From Apiosordaria backusii (Eukaryota > Ascomycota > Sordariomycetes > Sordariales > Lasiosphaeriaceae): 64,000 nt of DNA. The first letter of the stretch is position 1. Every line of letters starts with the position of its first letter. The notes beneath the pieces were generated by a model. It was not told where the DNA came from. It made no database searches and saw only the letters and a list, made by a program, of their open reading frames with translations. This document shows positions 44,933 to 54,427 of this stretch, in pieces. The translations under genes and the position numbers were made by a program. The stretch is taken from positions 62,001 through 126,000 of the forward strand of contig JAUKTV010000002.1 in NCBI GenBank assembly GCA_030549205.1. The letters run 5' to 3'.

Positions 44933-45265
44933 TCAAGCACGACTGGCAGCGGCGGCCTTCCGTGCCTCCCGTGCCTCCCGTGCCTCCCGTGCCTCCCGTG
45001 CCTCCCGTGCCTCCCGTGCCTCCCGTGCCTTGCGTTTCTTCTCTAGTCGCTCCTTGAGCTCAGCCCGAATCTGCAATGTTTCTGCAAGCAGAAGCTTAGC
45101 CGTGGCCTTGTGCCTCTTCTGCGACTTGGGGTCCGTTTGTCGCTCCATTTTTGCCCTCCACTCCAGCTCCTTTTGTTGAAGAGCGATCAGCCGGTATAGA
45201 ATGTCAAGGGTTACCGGGCTGATGGTCCCCTTTGTGCCGTTGGTGAGTTCTCTGACGCGGTCCAT
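44933..45265 (-). CDS. Short coiled-coil protein with REA repeats
   Basis: A single exon of 110 residues, MDRVRELTNGTKG onwards. The helix runs 'YRLIALQQKELEWRAKMERQ' to LLLAETLQIRAELKERLEKKRK and then seven perfect Arg-Glu-Ala triplets (9-bp repeats at about 44960–45030) before KAAAASRA. A charged single alpha-helix of this kind forms a rigid rod or weak coiled coil. The repeat number is likely to vary between strains. Part of the coiled-coil cluster; no known family. Confidence 0.55.
   Translation of the reverse strand: MDRVRELTNGTKGTISPVTLDILYRLIALQQKELEWRAKMERQTDPKSQKRHKATAKLLLAETLQIRAELKERLEKKRKAREAREAREAREAREAREAREARKAAAASRA
44960..45032 (-). repeat. 9-bp coding minisatellite (Arg-Glu-Ala)
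   Basis: Tandem CGTGCCTCC on the plus strand, about seven to eight copies with essentially no divergence. They encode REA on the minus strand. Identity between units suggests recent expansion. Confidence 0.85.
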
Positions 45266-46625
45266 ACCAGGTATTCAACGTGAATCCTGGCAAGTGAGAC
45301 TGGGACCTCGCGACGTTGGTCGGAGCAGTCGGGACCATGATTGTGGCTGGGCCTGGTCTTAACCGTCAAGGTCATGAATATTTAAGGCCGTGATGGTATA
45401 TGTCAAGTTGTGCGAACCGAGAGAATATCTTGGTGGTAACTGCCAAGGTTTAGGCGACTTAAGTTCTTTGGACTTGATATGAGCCTGAAGAATTGTGATC
45501 AGTTTCTGAATTAGAAAAAACGCCAACCGGAATGTTGGACTTACGGTAATCGCCGATATAAACGAAAAGGTGATGGCCAATCGGAAATTGAGGGTACGGA
45601 AGGCTCAAGCTTCTATTTCGCTCGTTTGTACCTTATGAGAGGACAAAAGGATTCGGTGCGGGAATTGAAATGGCGAAAATCTGATTGATTTGGTGATGTT
45701 TGGAGAGAAAAGAAAAGGTACCTAGTAATGGGTTCCGCTGCAAGAACATGAAAGAAAAGAGTACCTCCTAGCCGCCGCATCACAGGCGGGCGTAGTCGGC
45801 GGCTGCGCCTCTGACATCACGGGCGATACAGCCACGCAGCCCGTGGCTACCAGCCAGTGGCACTTGTGCCGGTGCGTGTGAAGTAAACATTAGTCTTATG
45901 AGGGTGGCAGTAGGTAAAAGGACGAGAAAAGTCAAACGATAGCATAACGGGTCCGATATCTAATGGTTAAATAGATGGTCTGGCTTCAAGTTGGTTTGAT
46001 TGCCACCTCTTTCCTAGTGAGTCCATCATGTTAGTGTCAGTGACCTCTCATCTTTTCCTTGCTTGATGGAAACAAGATTGCAAATGACTGTGCTGACAGG
46101 AGATGAGTAAGCCCTGGTAACAACGAAATGCCAACTGATTTTGAACGAAGGTTTGGTTAACTAAATCCAAACGTAAACAAACACACCAACGGTCAGCAAC
46201 TGATAGCACATCCAAGGTACAAGACATTATTGATCAATTATGTTGATTGGCATATGGCCTACTTCTGAGCTACCAGTTACCCCGTATCAGTCTGGGGAAA
46301 CTCGACCACCGACAATCTTGTCCCCCATTCCCTCAAGATGTGCATAGCGCAGTGGGCGGTAGGTGGTAGTGATGCTTCGGTTCGGCGAAGCCAGAACAGT
46401 TTCCTTGGCCCTTGTTGGGGTGTGAACATCTCGAAGCTCTTTGTTGCGCGAAGGCGAAATTGTTGACGGTCTTGTCGCCCCTGGGCCGCTTTTTGGCACC
46501 TCGTGACACTTGGTTCCCCTTCCATCGCCAAAATATCCACAACCCGGCCGGCTTTGGGTTGTCGTAATGTACTGGTTACTCGACAATAATACAATAATCC
46601 TCAGAAAAATGAAGTGCAATACCCC
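45266..46625. other. Intergenic, no gene supported
   Basis: Contains a GC-rich block at about 45770–45870 and a tRNA-like but incomplete sequence near 45950–46010 (rejected below). Overlapping frames at 46277–46619 show no domain. Confidence 0.4.
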
Positions 46626-47471
46626 TCAGTAAGGCGTCTCGCCATACTTGTTCCAGCCGGAGTCCATGCGGCGGCCCTTCTTCTTCAGCCCGGCCAGCTC
46701 CTTGTCGCGAGCCGCAAGCTGGTGCTGCAAATCCTCAACCTTCTCCGACCAGTAAGCTTCCGTGCTCTCAAGCTCCGCCTTCACAGCCTCGAGCTCATTG
46801 TCGGTCTCGTTGTACATCTGTCGCCCTTTGTTGAGCCGCTCGTTGGCTTGTTTGAGCTGTTGCCTGACGTGGTTGAGCTGTTCCTGGACCTCGCTGAACC
46901 GTTTGGTGAAATTGGCATTCCCGGTCTTGAGAGACTGCTTGGCAGTGTCTCTCTCCTTCTTGGCCTCGTTGAACAGTCTGGTGAAGTTCGCGTTGCCGTT
47001 CTGGAGGGATTTCTTGCTCTTGGCGGCGTCCTCCACGGCGGCGTCCCTCTCCTTCTTGAGCTGTTCGATCTGTTTGGCAAGGTCGGATTTGCGGGTGGTG
47101 GAAGGGCCTGTCTGTTGAGCCTGCCGAAGCTGTTCTCTGGCAATGTCAAGCTCCATCTGCAGACGATCGTTTCGCTCAAGTGCGACCTCAAGTGCATGCT
47201 CGGCTCTGTCGGCTCGTTCTTCTGTTTGGGCCAGCGCTCGGTTGAATTGTTCAAGATCGTCAACAGCAACTCCAGTCCACGAAAAATCTTCTTCCATGCT
47301 GTTGAGCTCAACTTCAAGCTGAAGTTTGATGCGATCTTCTTCAGATTGGATCTGCTGTTGCTTCGCTTGCCTGGCGGTGAGCTCGTCCAGATGATGAACC
47401 CGCCCGTCGGTGGCGACGAACACGGTGCCATGAGGGAATTCCTTGGTGGGTTGGGGGTTCGGGCGCGACAT
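46626..47471 (-). CDS. Long coiled-coil protein with NGNANFT repeats
   Basis: A single exon of 281 residues from MSRPNPQPTKEF; an in-frame ATG at 47552 would add 27 residues. After a short N-terminus with 'FVATDGRVHHLDELTARQAK', almost the whole protein is a coiled coil ('EERADRAEHALEVALERNDR' to 'QLKQANERLNKGRQMYNETD'). An internal duplication stands out: LQNGNANFTRLFNEAKKERDTAK is followed 24 residues on by LKTGNANFTKRFSEVQEQ. It ends GLKKKGRRMDSGWNKYGETPY. SMC- or tropomyosin-like helices make automatic annotation unreliable. Cluster member of unknown function. Confidence 0.65.
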   Translation of the reverse strand: MSRPNPQPTKEFPHGTVFVATDGRVHHLDELTARQAKQQQIQSEEDRIKLQLEVELNSMEEDFSWTGVAVDDLEQFNRALAQTEERADRAEHALEVALERNDRLQMELDIAREQLRQAQQTGPSTTRKSDLAKQIEQLKKERDAAVEDAAKSKKSLQNGNANFTRLFNEAKKERDTAKQSLKTGNANFTKRFSEVQEQLNHVRQQLKQANERLNKGRQMYNETDNELEAVKAELESTEAYWSEKVEDLQHQLAARDKELAGLKKKGRRMDSGWNKYGETPY

Positions 47472-48357
47472 GTTGGGAATCTTGTTTGAGGGCAACAATC
47501 GTTGAATAGCGACGCTTTGGCAGGTTTCGGACCTTGTTGTCAGAACTGGCAATGGCGTTAGTGATGGATATCAAGATGAGGGAAGTGTGTTACCTTACTA
47601 CGTAGGAGAAGTGTGACAGGTGCCGGAGGATGTGGACAAGGCCGCCTTTGGTGATGCAAGGTGGAAGAGAAGTATTTGGTCTGGGAGGACGGCGAGAAAT
47701 ATTTCTACCTGCCAGGGAGTCCCCACTCTGCCGACCTGAAGTGAATTGCGTGGTGTGTGGGGCTGATAATGGTGAAGACAATGCTCCCTTAGTATTGACG
47801 AGAGAGCACTGGCCCCATGTTGATCTCATGCTGCTCCGGGTACTTCGGAGCAAGGCTGGTCGACAGTGGCCAGGACAGAAGTTCGTGGTCAGTGCACCTC
47901 CATGGGGGCAGGCCTCAAGTGATGCACGTGGTGTGCTTAATGGTGGAGTCCTAACGCTCAGCAAATAGTCAAGTGAGCTCAGGCAATCTGTCTGTTGATT
48001 CAGGTCCCAGATGTCGAGCGTCGAGCGGCCTCTCTGTGACATGATACACAAATTACCTCCGTCTCGTCTACTAAACATCTCTGCGGGTGATGGCTGATAA
48101 CCATTGCCCAAGCCTTCAGGGAAGCACCAGTATATGCCGTCGCCACCACCGTAAAACCAGAAGCATACCTTAAGGAACCAGTCTTCAAACAGTGGAATTC
48201 ACGCAAGGCACAGACAGTTCATGAACATGCGGAAAAGGAGACTAAAGCTATTGACTAATCTATGAGACCTAGTGAATGATGTCTAGTTGATAGCTCCCTA
48301 GTAGTAGATGAGCGATGTTGGGCGCTGATGAGTGAGTCCGCGCTGGCTGTCCTGATG
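47472..48357. other. Spacer between two coiled-coil genes
   Basis: A minus-strand frame (48111–47590, 173 residues) fills much of it but is Ser/Pro/Arg-biased, non-helical and unlike its neighbours. I treat it as non-coding leader. Nothing else seen. Confidence 0.4.
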
Positions 48358-49287
48358 CTATCCGGAAAAGTAGGACCAGAGGCCTGATCGTCTCTTCGTC
48401 TTGCTAGCTTCTGTGTTGGCGGCTTGGGTTGGCACGGCGATATGAGTCCCAGGGGTTGGCATGGCGGTGTCCGTCTCAAAGATTTCCATGGTAGCAGAGG
48501 TCTCCTGGGCAGCAGCAGATGTTTCCTCGGCCAAAACTCTCAGTGGTTCCTTCTGAACGTTGGTCCGAGGCCAGCAGCCGGGGATCGCGAGATGTGAGAC
48601 CTGATGGCGAAGTCTGGCCTCTCCCAGGAACCCTGTCTGCAGACCATCAAGTCGATCATGAACCCTCCCAAAGTCACGGTTGGCCTGGCGCAGCTCTTCA
48701 TTGGCGGCGTCCAGCTTGCGCTTGAGGTCACCGTTATCCTTCTCCAAATCCTCCACCTTGGCATGCGAGTATTGAAGACTGACTAGGGCGTCGTTGAGCT
48801 GTTCGGTGATTTGTCTCTGTAGCTCCTCAAGGTCTGCAATCTGTTCCTTGTAGGACTGGACGCATTCGGTAAAGTTCTCTTTTGACTTCTCGAGAGCGGC
48901 CTTCCAACTGTCACGGTTGCGCAGTAGGGCATCGTATGTGTTTTGGAGTTGGGTTAGCTCCTGTCGGGCAGACTGGAACTTGACACGCTCTTCATCGAGG
49001 GCACCCTCCAAAGCGGACTCCCGCTTGGTTCTAGTCAAGAAGGTCCACTTATAGTCTTCGTGGGCTGCTCGGAGGTAGCGTTGGGTCTCGTCGAGTTGCT
49101 GAAGTGTTGTTTCATGCGTAATCTTTAGCTGGGCCAGCTCCTGTCTCACGGATTGGGTCTCAGCTTTCTGAGTGACCAGTTTTTCCTCTGCAACCTCCAG
49201 CTTGTTTTTGGCTAGCTGGAGATCAGCCATTATGAGGGTCCGGGCCGTTTGTGTCATGCTTGTGGGTCGGAGATGCGTTTGATTCAT
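48358..49287 (-). CDS. Long coiled-coil protein
   Basis: A single exon of 309 residues from MNQTHLRPTSMTQ (alternative start MADLQLAKNKLEV, residue 20). Residues about 20–235 are continuous heptads ('NKLEVAEEKLVTQKAETQSV', 'LEKSKENFTECVQSYKEQIA', 'VEDLEKDNGDLKRKLDAANE'). A polar Thr/Ala-rich tail (FETDTAMPTPGTHIAVPTQ) follows, then a basic-aromatic end TKRRSGLWSYFSG. The segment QSVRQELAQLK is repeated as QSARQELTQLQ about 74 residues on. Function unknown; last member of the cluster before the AT-rich island at 49.9 kb. Confidence 0.65.
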   Translation of the reverse strand: MNQTHLRPTSMTQTARTLIMADLQLAKNKLEVAEEKLVTQKAETQSVRQELAQLKITHETTLQQLDETQRYLRAAHEDYKWTFLTRTKRESALEGALDEERVKFQSARQELTQLQNTYDALLRNRDSWKAALEKSKENFTECVQSYKEQIADLEELQRQITEQLNDALVSLQYSHAKVEDLEKDNGDLKRKLDAANEELRQANRDFGRVHDRLDGLQTGFLGEARLRHQVSHLAIPGCWPRTNVQKEPLRVLAEETSAAAQETSATMEIFETDTAMPTPGTHIAVPTQAANTEASKTKRRSGLWSYFSG

Positions 49288-49869
49288 GAGAGGCCATGGT
49301 TAAAGGGGAAGAACTCTGCACCAACAACTTATACTTTGCGTGATGGCCTGCCGAGTGAAGGGCCTTTTTGGTGACTCCTTCAAGGCAGAGATAATGCAAC
49401 TGGAGTGAATTGCGCCCCGTGGCGATCCAAGAGCCAATGGCCAATCAGATTTGTGGGTTGCTCCCAAATCGGCAACCCTACTTCAGACCACAACTGCCCA
49501 CCCTTCACAATGAAAACATGCCATGTGCCTGGTCATCCGGGCCTTATGCTCTTACCAATTCACAACCTTGTATTCACTTTGGCACTTGAGGTCACATGTA
49601 TCGACGACATCGGATGCAAGCATTGCAAGTCGCTTGGGAGACTTGGCCATACTCGAGGTCATCTACTGAGTGTCACGGCACTGGCCATGACCCCTGAGCT
49701 CTCAGGGGCTTCCGGTAGCTTACCTAGTCAGCGCTCGGCATGACTATTTAGTCATGCCTTCCGAACCTTCGGCCTCGGCTGGGTTCTTTCCTTCTTCAAC
49801 TTAGTATTCTGGAATAGACGATGCATTCACACCGCAGCCTTGCCTCGGCTTAACTGCTTGCGCCATCAC

Positions 49870-50035
49870 ACCACTACTCCTATTATTTTTTTACTTATTT
49901 AATAAAGCAGGGCTAAATTTTTATCTAACTTCTGGTTTTAAGGTCCTTTATAGGCCGACCCAGATTAAAGACATTATTAGGTAGGGAGTTTGGCTAGGGC
50001 GGCATATCTATTAAACTATAACGTAGGCGTCCTAA
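49870..50035. repeat. Short AT-rich, RIP-like transposon relic
   Basis: About 160 bp abruptly switch to the composition of the left-end graveyard (TTATTTTTTTACTTATTTAA, AGGCCGACCC spared). They then return to normal at about 50030. Likely a small truncated repeat hit by RIP, lying at the junction between the coiled-coil cluster and the microexon-like locus. Confidence 0.55.
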
Positions 50036-52558
50036 GGGGGTGTGCTTTCATTTGGGCAGAGTAGAAAAGGAAAGAGGGGGATGGCCACTTGGCATAGGGG
50101 TAGGTAGGTATGGAGGTTAGGGTAGAGAAGGGAGGGTGTGTGTGTGGTTATGCTTGTGCGGTGCTGAAGGAGGGGGACCAGGGACGGCAGTAGGCCCGAC
50201 CGGCGTAGGGGCGGTGGTAGGACCGGTGCCAACAGGATCGGTGCCAGTAGGGCCGGCGCCAGCAGGGTCGGTGCCAGCAGGGTCGGTGCTAGTAGGGTCG
50301 GTCGGGTGGTTGGTGGGGCAATGCTTAGGGGCATGTCAACAAGCGAGGTGACCGCAGGACAGCACAGCCGTTACCGAAAGCCATGGCTACACTGATAACC
50401 AGTTGAACTTGAAATGGGAAAAATAGGGGAGCGAGTGTCGAGCAAGGTCTTAAGGATGAGGAGGATGTGAACTCACGTGCTAGATGCCGGGCCTGTCAAT
50501 TAAGCCAACAGGTTAGCAAACTGCCCAACACCCATATCGCAGTCAGGAGAGATCCCAAGCACAGAATCAGATCAGCGATGATTGTATCTTCATACAAGAA
50601 AGCCAAGGGATTGTGGATTTGCCATCATGTGTGCCTTGCGTCTCTCCTGAATAGGTAAAGAAGGGCCATACATACCTGTCGCAGCGCCAGCATCGCCTGG
50701 CGGGATAGCCTGATTGGAATCATGATGGAATGGATCATCGAGATCCTGGAAGAGATGTACCCAATGGTTAGCAGCTGCATAACAGAAACGAAAGAGTGAA
50801 GTTGAAAGAGGGGTATAGGCACAGGTCAGAAGAAAAGCACTTCAGATCTCTCATCGTTAATCAAGATCTGGAATAGGTGTAATCATGTGCCTTGGCATAA
50901 TGAGAGTGAAAAAAGGGAGGGCATACCAATGACACAAGAACAGCAGGGTAAAATGTAGGTAGTGTCACCCTATCTCAAAGAAAGATGTCAGCAACTTGAT
51001 CAGAGCCAGCGGGGTCGGGAAGAGATGGCGGTGGTGATGAAGAGACGTCACAGTGATGACGTGTCTGCCCTGAGAAGGGGTCGATTGTGCGTGAATCAGG
51101 GACCTTGATAGAGCGTGATTCCATGTTAGCGAACTGAAATGACGTCACAAAGCCCGAGGAGAAATGCGAGAAAATAGGCAGTTCAGATCGACGAGTCTAC
51201 ACGCATGTGTTGACGTGCTTTCATAGGTAAGGTAGGGATCAAGCAGAAGGAATCATCATGTGCCTTTCGAGGGGGGTGAGAAGAGGAAAGAAGAGTGTTA
51301 CGTACCCTAAGTCTAAACATGACCAGGAATACAGCGAAGCAACTGGCGACAAGCTTGTGACGAGTAGGATGCGCCCCACATGTGTGAAAAGCCGTGCTTG
51401 GGAAGAGGAAGAGGGCGCGACAAAAGGCAAGAGATGTGGAGGATGGCGGGAGGACGGCAGTGAAAAGACATCGAATCGAAGAGCGTATCCGCCCTTTGAA
51501 AAGCCTGGAAATAGAAGAGTGTTAGTAACTGTAAGGCCATGCCAAGAGTGGTTAAACGTGATAAAAGACAACACAGGTCAGATCGACGAGTCGTTTTATT
51601 ATCATAGGTAAGGATCAAAAATGAGAAATCATCATGTGTGTTGGGTGCAGGGGTAGCAGAGAAAGGGGTGACATACCTGTAAATAGCAGACTGAGACCAG
51701 CAGGAAGAGGAGGCCTGTCAATCAAATCTCAGTTGTTAGCGGCGTGCGCTGACAGCAAGGGAAAGGGGAGAATGAGATGAAGACAGTGTTCAGAACAACA
51801 ACACATCGACTTTCATCTTTGAAATCAAGTGATCGACACAGAGTTTAATCATGAGTGTCTCGGGGAGGAGCCGAAAAAAAAAGAAGACGATGATACATAC
51901 CAATCATGGGTTCAAGGAGAAGGCGAGTGGACCTGCTGATGAAGATCAAACTGTCAGCTATGTCCAAGATAAAGAGCAGAGGAAATGCGACGCACTGAAG
52001 ATGAGGCCTCAGAAATGAAGTGCAGTCATCATCAAATCAGATTGATGGAGTGATTATGGTTTCGGTCATCATGTGCCGTTGTGAAAACTGAAGACAATCG
52101 ACGCGTACCGAGAAGAGCGAAGGGGCTACCTGGTAATTACCAACTAAGTGGTAACCTGAAGCCTGAGGAGAAAAGTGACTTTTTCGTGCTCGCCAAGAAT
52201 AGATGGGGAACTGACTGATTGGGATTTGAAGATGTTAGCAGACCTGAATCCACATGGAAATTCGAGAAGGGCAGATGTGGGGTTTCAAGATCAGAAGAGA
52301 ACGGTGTTTTCATGACTCAATGCCGGAGCTCAAGATGATAATACCTGCGTTCATGTTGTTCATCATGGTGGTGTGAGGGGAGAAGGACGAGCAAACTTAC
52401 CAGCAGGAGTGAAGCCATGGGACCCGAGACAAAGATGTCGCAACTGGGTAGTCGTTGAAAAGCCTGGGAAATGATGAATTCTCAGTACGTGTCGGTTCAA
52501 ACAAATGGAACGCTGAAGAAAAGGCGACATACCTGGATGATGCAGTTGGCGAATTTGA
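50016..52558 (-). CDS. Putative microexon-type gene (ten small exon candidates)
   Basis: On the minus strand, small segments bounded by CAG/TAG acceptors and GTATGT, GTACGT, GTAAGT or GTGAGT donors follow one another: 52558–52533 (26 nt), 52463–52401 (63), 52129–52109 (21), 51932–51901 (32), 51714–51677 (38), 51504–51306 (199), 50969–50927 (43), 50745–50676 (70), 50492–50477 (16) and 50386–50375 (12). Most have a GCTAAC/GCTGAC branch site 15–35 nt before the acceptor. From 51714 on the exons join without stops: PPLPAGLSLLFTG, FSKGGYALRFDVFSLPSS…, VTLPTFYPAVLVSL, 'DLDDPFHHDSNQAIPPGDAG', ASST, MAF. The first three also join (QIRQLHHPG, FSTTTQLRHLCLG, SPFALL). Several junctions split a Gly codon in phase 1. 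The 32-nt exon carries TGA and a length that breaks frame, so it may be skipped or decayed. The 3' exon has either LLAPT or TDPAG pentapeptide repeats (50016–50330). The 5' end was not found. Protein family unknown; a spliced non-coding RNA is the main alternative. Confidence 0.35.
50222..50302 (-). repeat. 15-bp tandem repeats
   Basis: Five to six copies of a 15-bp unit, CCGACCCTGCTGGCA on the minus strand. They encode TDPAG or LLAPT depending on frame, near the 3' end of the microexon-like locus. Confidence 0.75.
51190..51660. repeat. Duplicated intron module
   Basis: About 51185–51270 and 51565–51640 share an ordered series: CAGATCGACGAGTC, then CATAGGTAAGG, GGATCAA, and AATCATCATGTG. More diverged versions of the CATCATGTG/AATCATG element recur at about 50881, 51846 and 52068, each in the same position of an intron relative to the next donor. 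The introns seem to have spread by tandem duplication together with their exons. Confidence 0.6.
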
Positions 52559-52659
52559 CTGATGATAGGAAGGGATGAGGGTGCCCATGTGCTGTCAAGT
52601 TCTTCCCACTCGAGGGTGCCTTCTAGAGAGCAAGGCCAGTGACGATGGTGATAACGTTG

Positions 52660-53150
52660 GCGATGGTAAAAGAAGGGGAAGACAAAGAAAAAGAAGAAAA
52701 TAGAAGAAGAAGAATAGAAAAAGGAAGCAAAATAAGCCGAAGACGGGTACCAGGTAGGAAGAAGAAGTAATAGAATCAAACCAAATAGAGTTAGCAAAAG
52801 CTCTCTGAGGTTAGTAAGAACAAACAGAAAGGATAACGACGACGAAGTCGACGAGGAAAAGAAGGTAAAGGAATAGAGGGAAGGAAAGAAGAGGAAGAAG
52901 AAAAGGAAGAAGAAGAGGGAGAAGAAGAGGAAGAAGAAGAGGAAGAAAAGAAAAGATGATGGTGACAGTGAACTCGAAGAAGAGGAAGAAGAAGACAATA
53001 GAACGGAAGAAGAAGGGGAAGAAGAAGATAATGGAAAAGAAGAAAATACGATGGGTTAGTGAAGAATAGGTGGAAGAAAAGAGAAGATGATGGTGAAGGT
53101 TAGTCGAAGATGAGGGAAAAGTAAAGAAGAGAAAAAAGGCGAGGGAAATG
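52660..53150 (+). repeat. Homopurine GAA/GAG-rich tract
   Basis: About 450 bp of the plus strand are dominated by GAAGAAGAGGAAG-type sequence. The minus strand reads as polypyrimidine with very hydrophobic F/L/S-rich frames (part of 53437–52811). I take this as low-complexity DNA, not a protein. It lies directly upstream of the microexon-like locus. Confidence 0.65.
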
Positions 53151-53782
53151 GGACGAAGGTTGGAAGAGTGGTGGGAGGGAGGAAATTGTGCCCATAGGGT
53201 GGAATAATGAGAAAGTGTTGAGGTTGTGGGCGACTCGAAGAGGGAAGAAGGGAAGGAACAATGAGATACAGGGCATGGACTTTGGGCGCCCGAGGCTGCA
53301 CCACGTGTCAGATGAGCGCCTGGGCCATGTCCGACTTGGAATGTCAAGGTTGGGGAGGGAATTTGTGAAAAAACGACAGCTCGGTTTCCCGCTTGGGTAG
53401 CAGATGAATGAAGTAGAAAGAGTTGACTTACTAGCATTAGGTAGCGAGGAATATCGACTAAGACGATCTGAGGAGTGCTGTTTGTGGTGGGTAGCGGAGG
53501 AGCAGCAAGGCTTGATCATAGAAACGATGAGAGAAGATGGGTGAGGGAATACAAGAAGGGTTTGTGGCTGGAAGGGCTGTGGGTCGCTCAGTCGGGAAAA
53601 GAAGACACCTCGGTACCGTGATGATTCCCTGGGCGGTGTAAGTGGGCGAGTGGCCCAGGTTGCTCCCGCGACTTGCCATTGACAAGTGATGGCTGACCAC
53701 CGTCCGACGGGCGAGTCGAACGAAGAAGCTCATCAGCCCCTTGACGAAGATAGAATGTTTGACCAGGGAGTTCAGATCTGAC

Positions 53783-54427
53783 ATGGCTGAGGTAGAGTTG
53801 TTTGATGTCACTGGTGATGGGCTTGGTGTTGAAACAACTGCTGGGGCGAGGACTGAGTTCGATTCAAAGGCAAAGGAAACCCTGAGGCAATCTTTGATGA
53901 GAACGAGGCGGTGGGAGACCTGACAGTCGCTTCGATAAGGCGGTTATCGTGTACAGTGCGCGCAACGGAAAGGGGGCGCTCGGACCATGTAAACAACCTT
54001 CTGCTCCAGTTGTGGAAGGGGCGATGGATACCTACTTGAAGGTTCTGCAGCAACCATTGCAGAGGGTATGTCGTCATCAGTTTGGAACTTCAGAATTGCT
54101 GTCAAGGTTGGTCGTGAGGCTTGAATAGAGGTAGATGGTTGTCTTTACGAATAATTGACTAATATTTTCGCCTTTGACAGAAGCACCACCTCGCCGCCGT
54201 TGAACGTCGTTCAAGTTCCCATCTATACCTCATACCATACCCTCGGCAAGGATTTGCGAAGGAGACCTAAGATCACACACCCTGCCAGTGGACCGGCAAG
54301 ATCATCTCCAGGCCGGAAAGAGACGGGAAACAAGTTCGGGAGGGGACAAAAGACAGGATGGGGTGGCCACAGAGTTCCCAGCTCAGGGGCCTACGTTCTC
54401 AAGGGACAGAAGCGGTACAATTGCTGA
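53783..54427 (+). CDS. Possible two-exon gene, doubtful or frameshifted
   Basis: From ATG 53783 the frame reads smoothly ('MAEVELFDVTGDGLGVETTA' GARTEFDSKAKETLRQSLMRTRRWET) and then stops at TGA. The next frame continues as SRFDKAVIVYSARNGKGALG and 'VVEGAMDTYLKVLQQPLQR', up to a GTATGT donor at about 54070. The acceptor TTTGACAG at 54179 leads to either KHHLAAVERRSSS… or the longer 54427-ending frame (GRKETGNKFGRGQKTGWGG). One frame change near 53920 is unexplained by any intron of normal size, so this may be a pseudogene. An antisense frame also exists. No family recognised. Confidence 0.3.

Noticed and set aside
45945..46012. tRNA-like stretch (GGTCCGATATCTAATGGTTAAATAG onwards)
   Set aside because: The D-arm-like part is suggestive, but there is no pairing 3' acceptor strand and no T-loop GTTCRANNC in the right place.
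47590..48111. 173-codon minus-strand frame between coiled-coil genes
   Set aside because: Composition unlike its neighbours, no helix or domain, and it lies where the leader of the 46.6–47.5 kb gene is expected.
52811..53437. 208-codon minus-strand frame, very Phe/Leu/Ser-rich
   Set aside because: The apparent multi-membrane protein is only the translation of a polypyrimidine tract, and adjacent frames are equally open.
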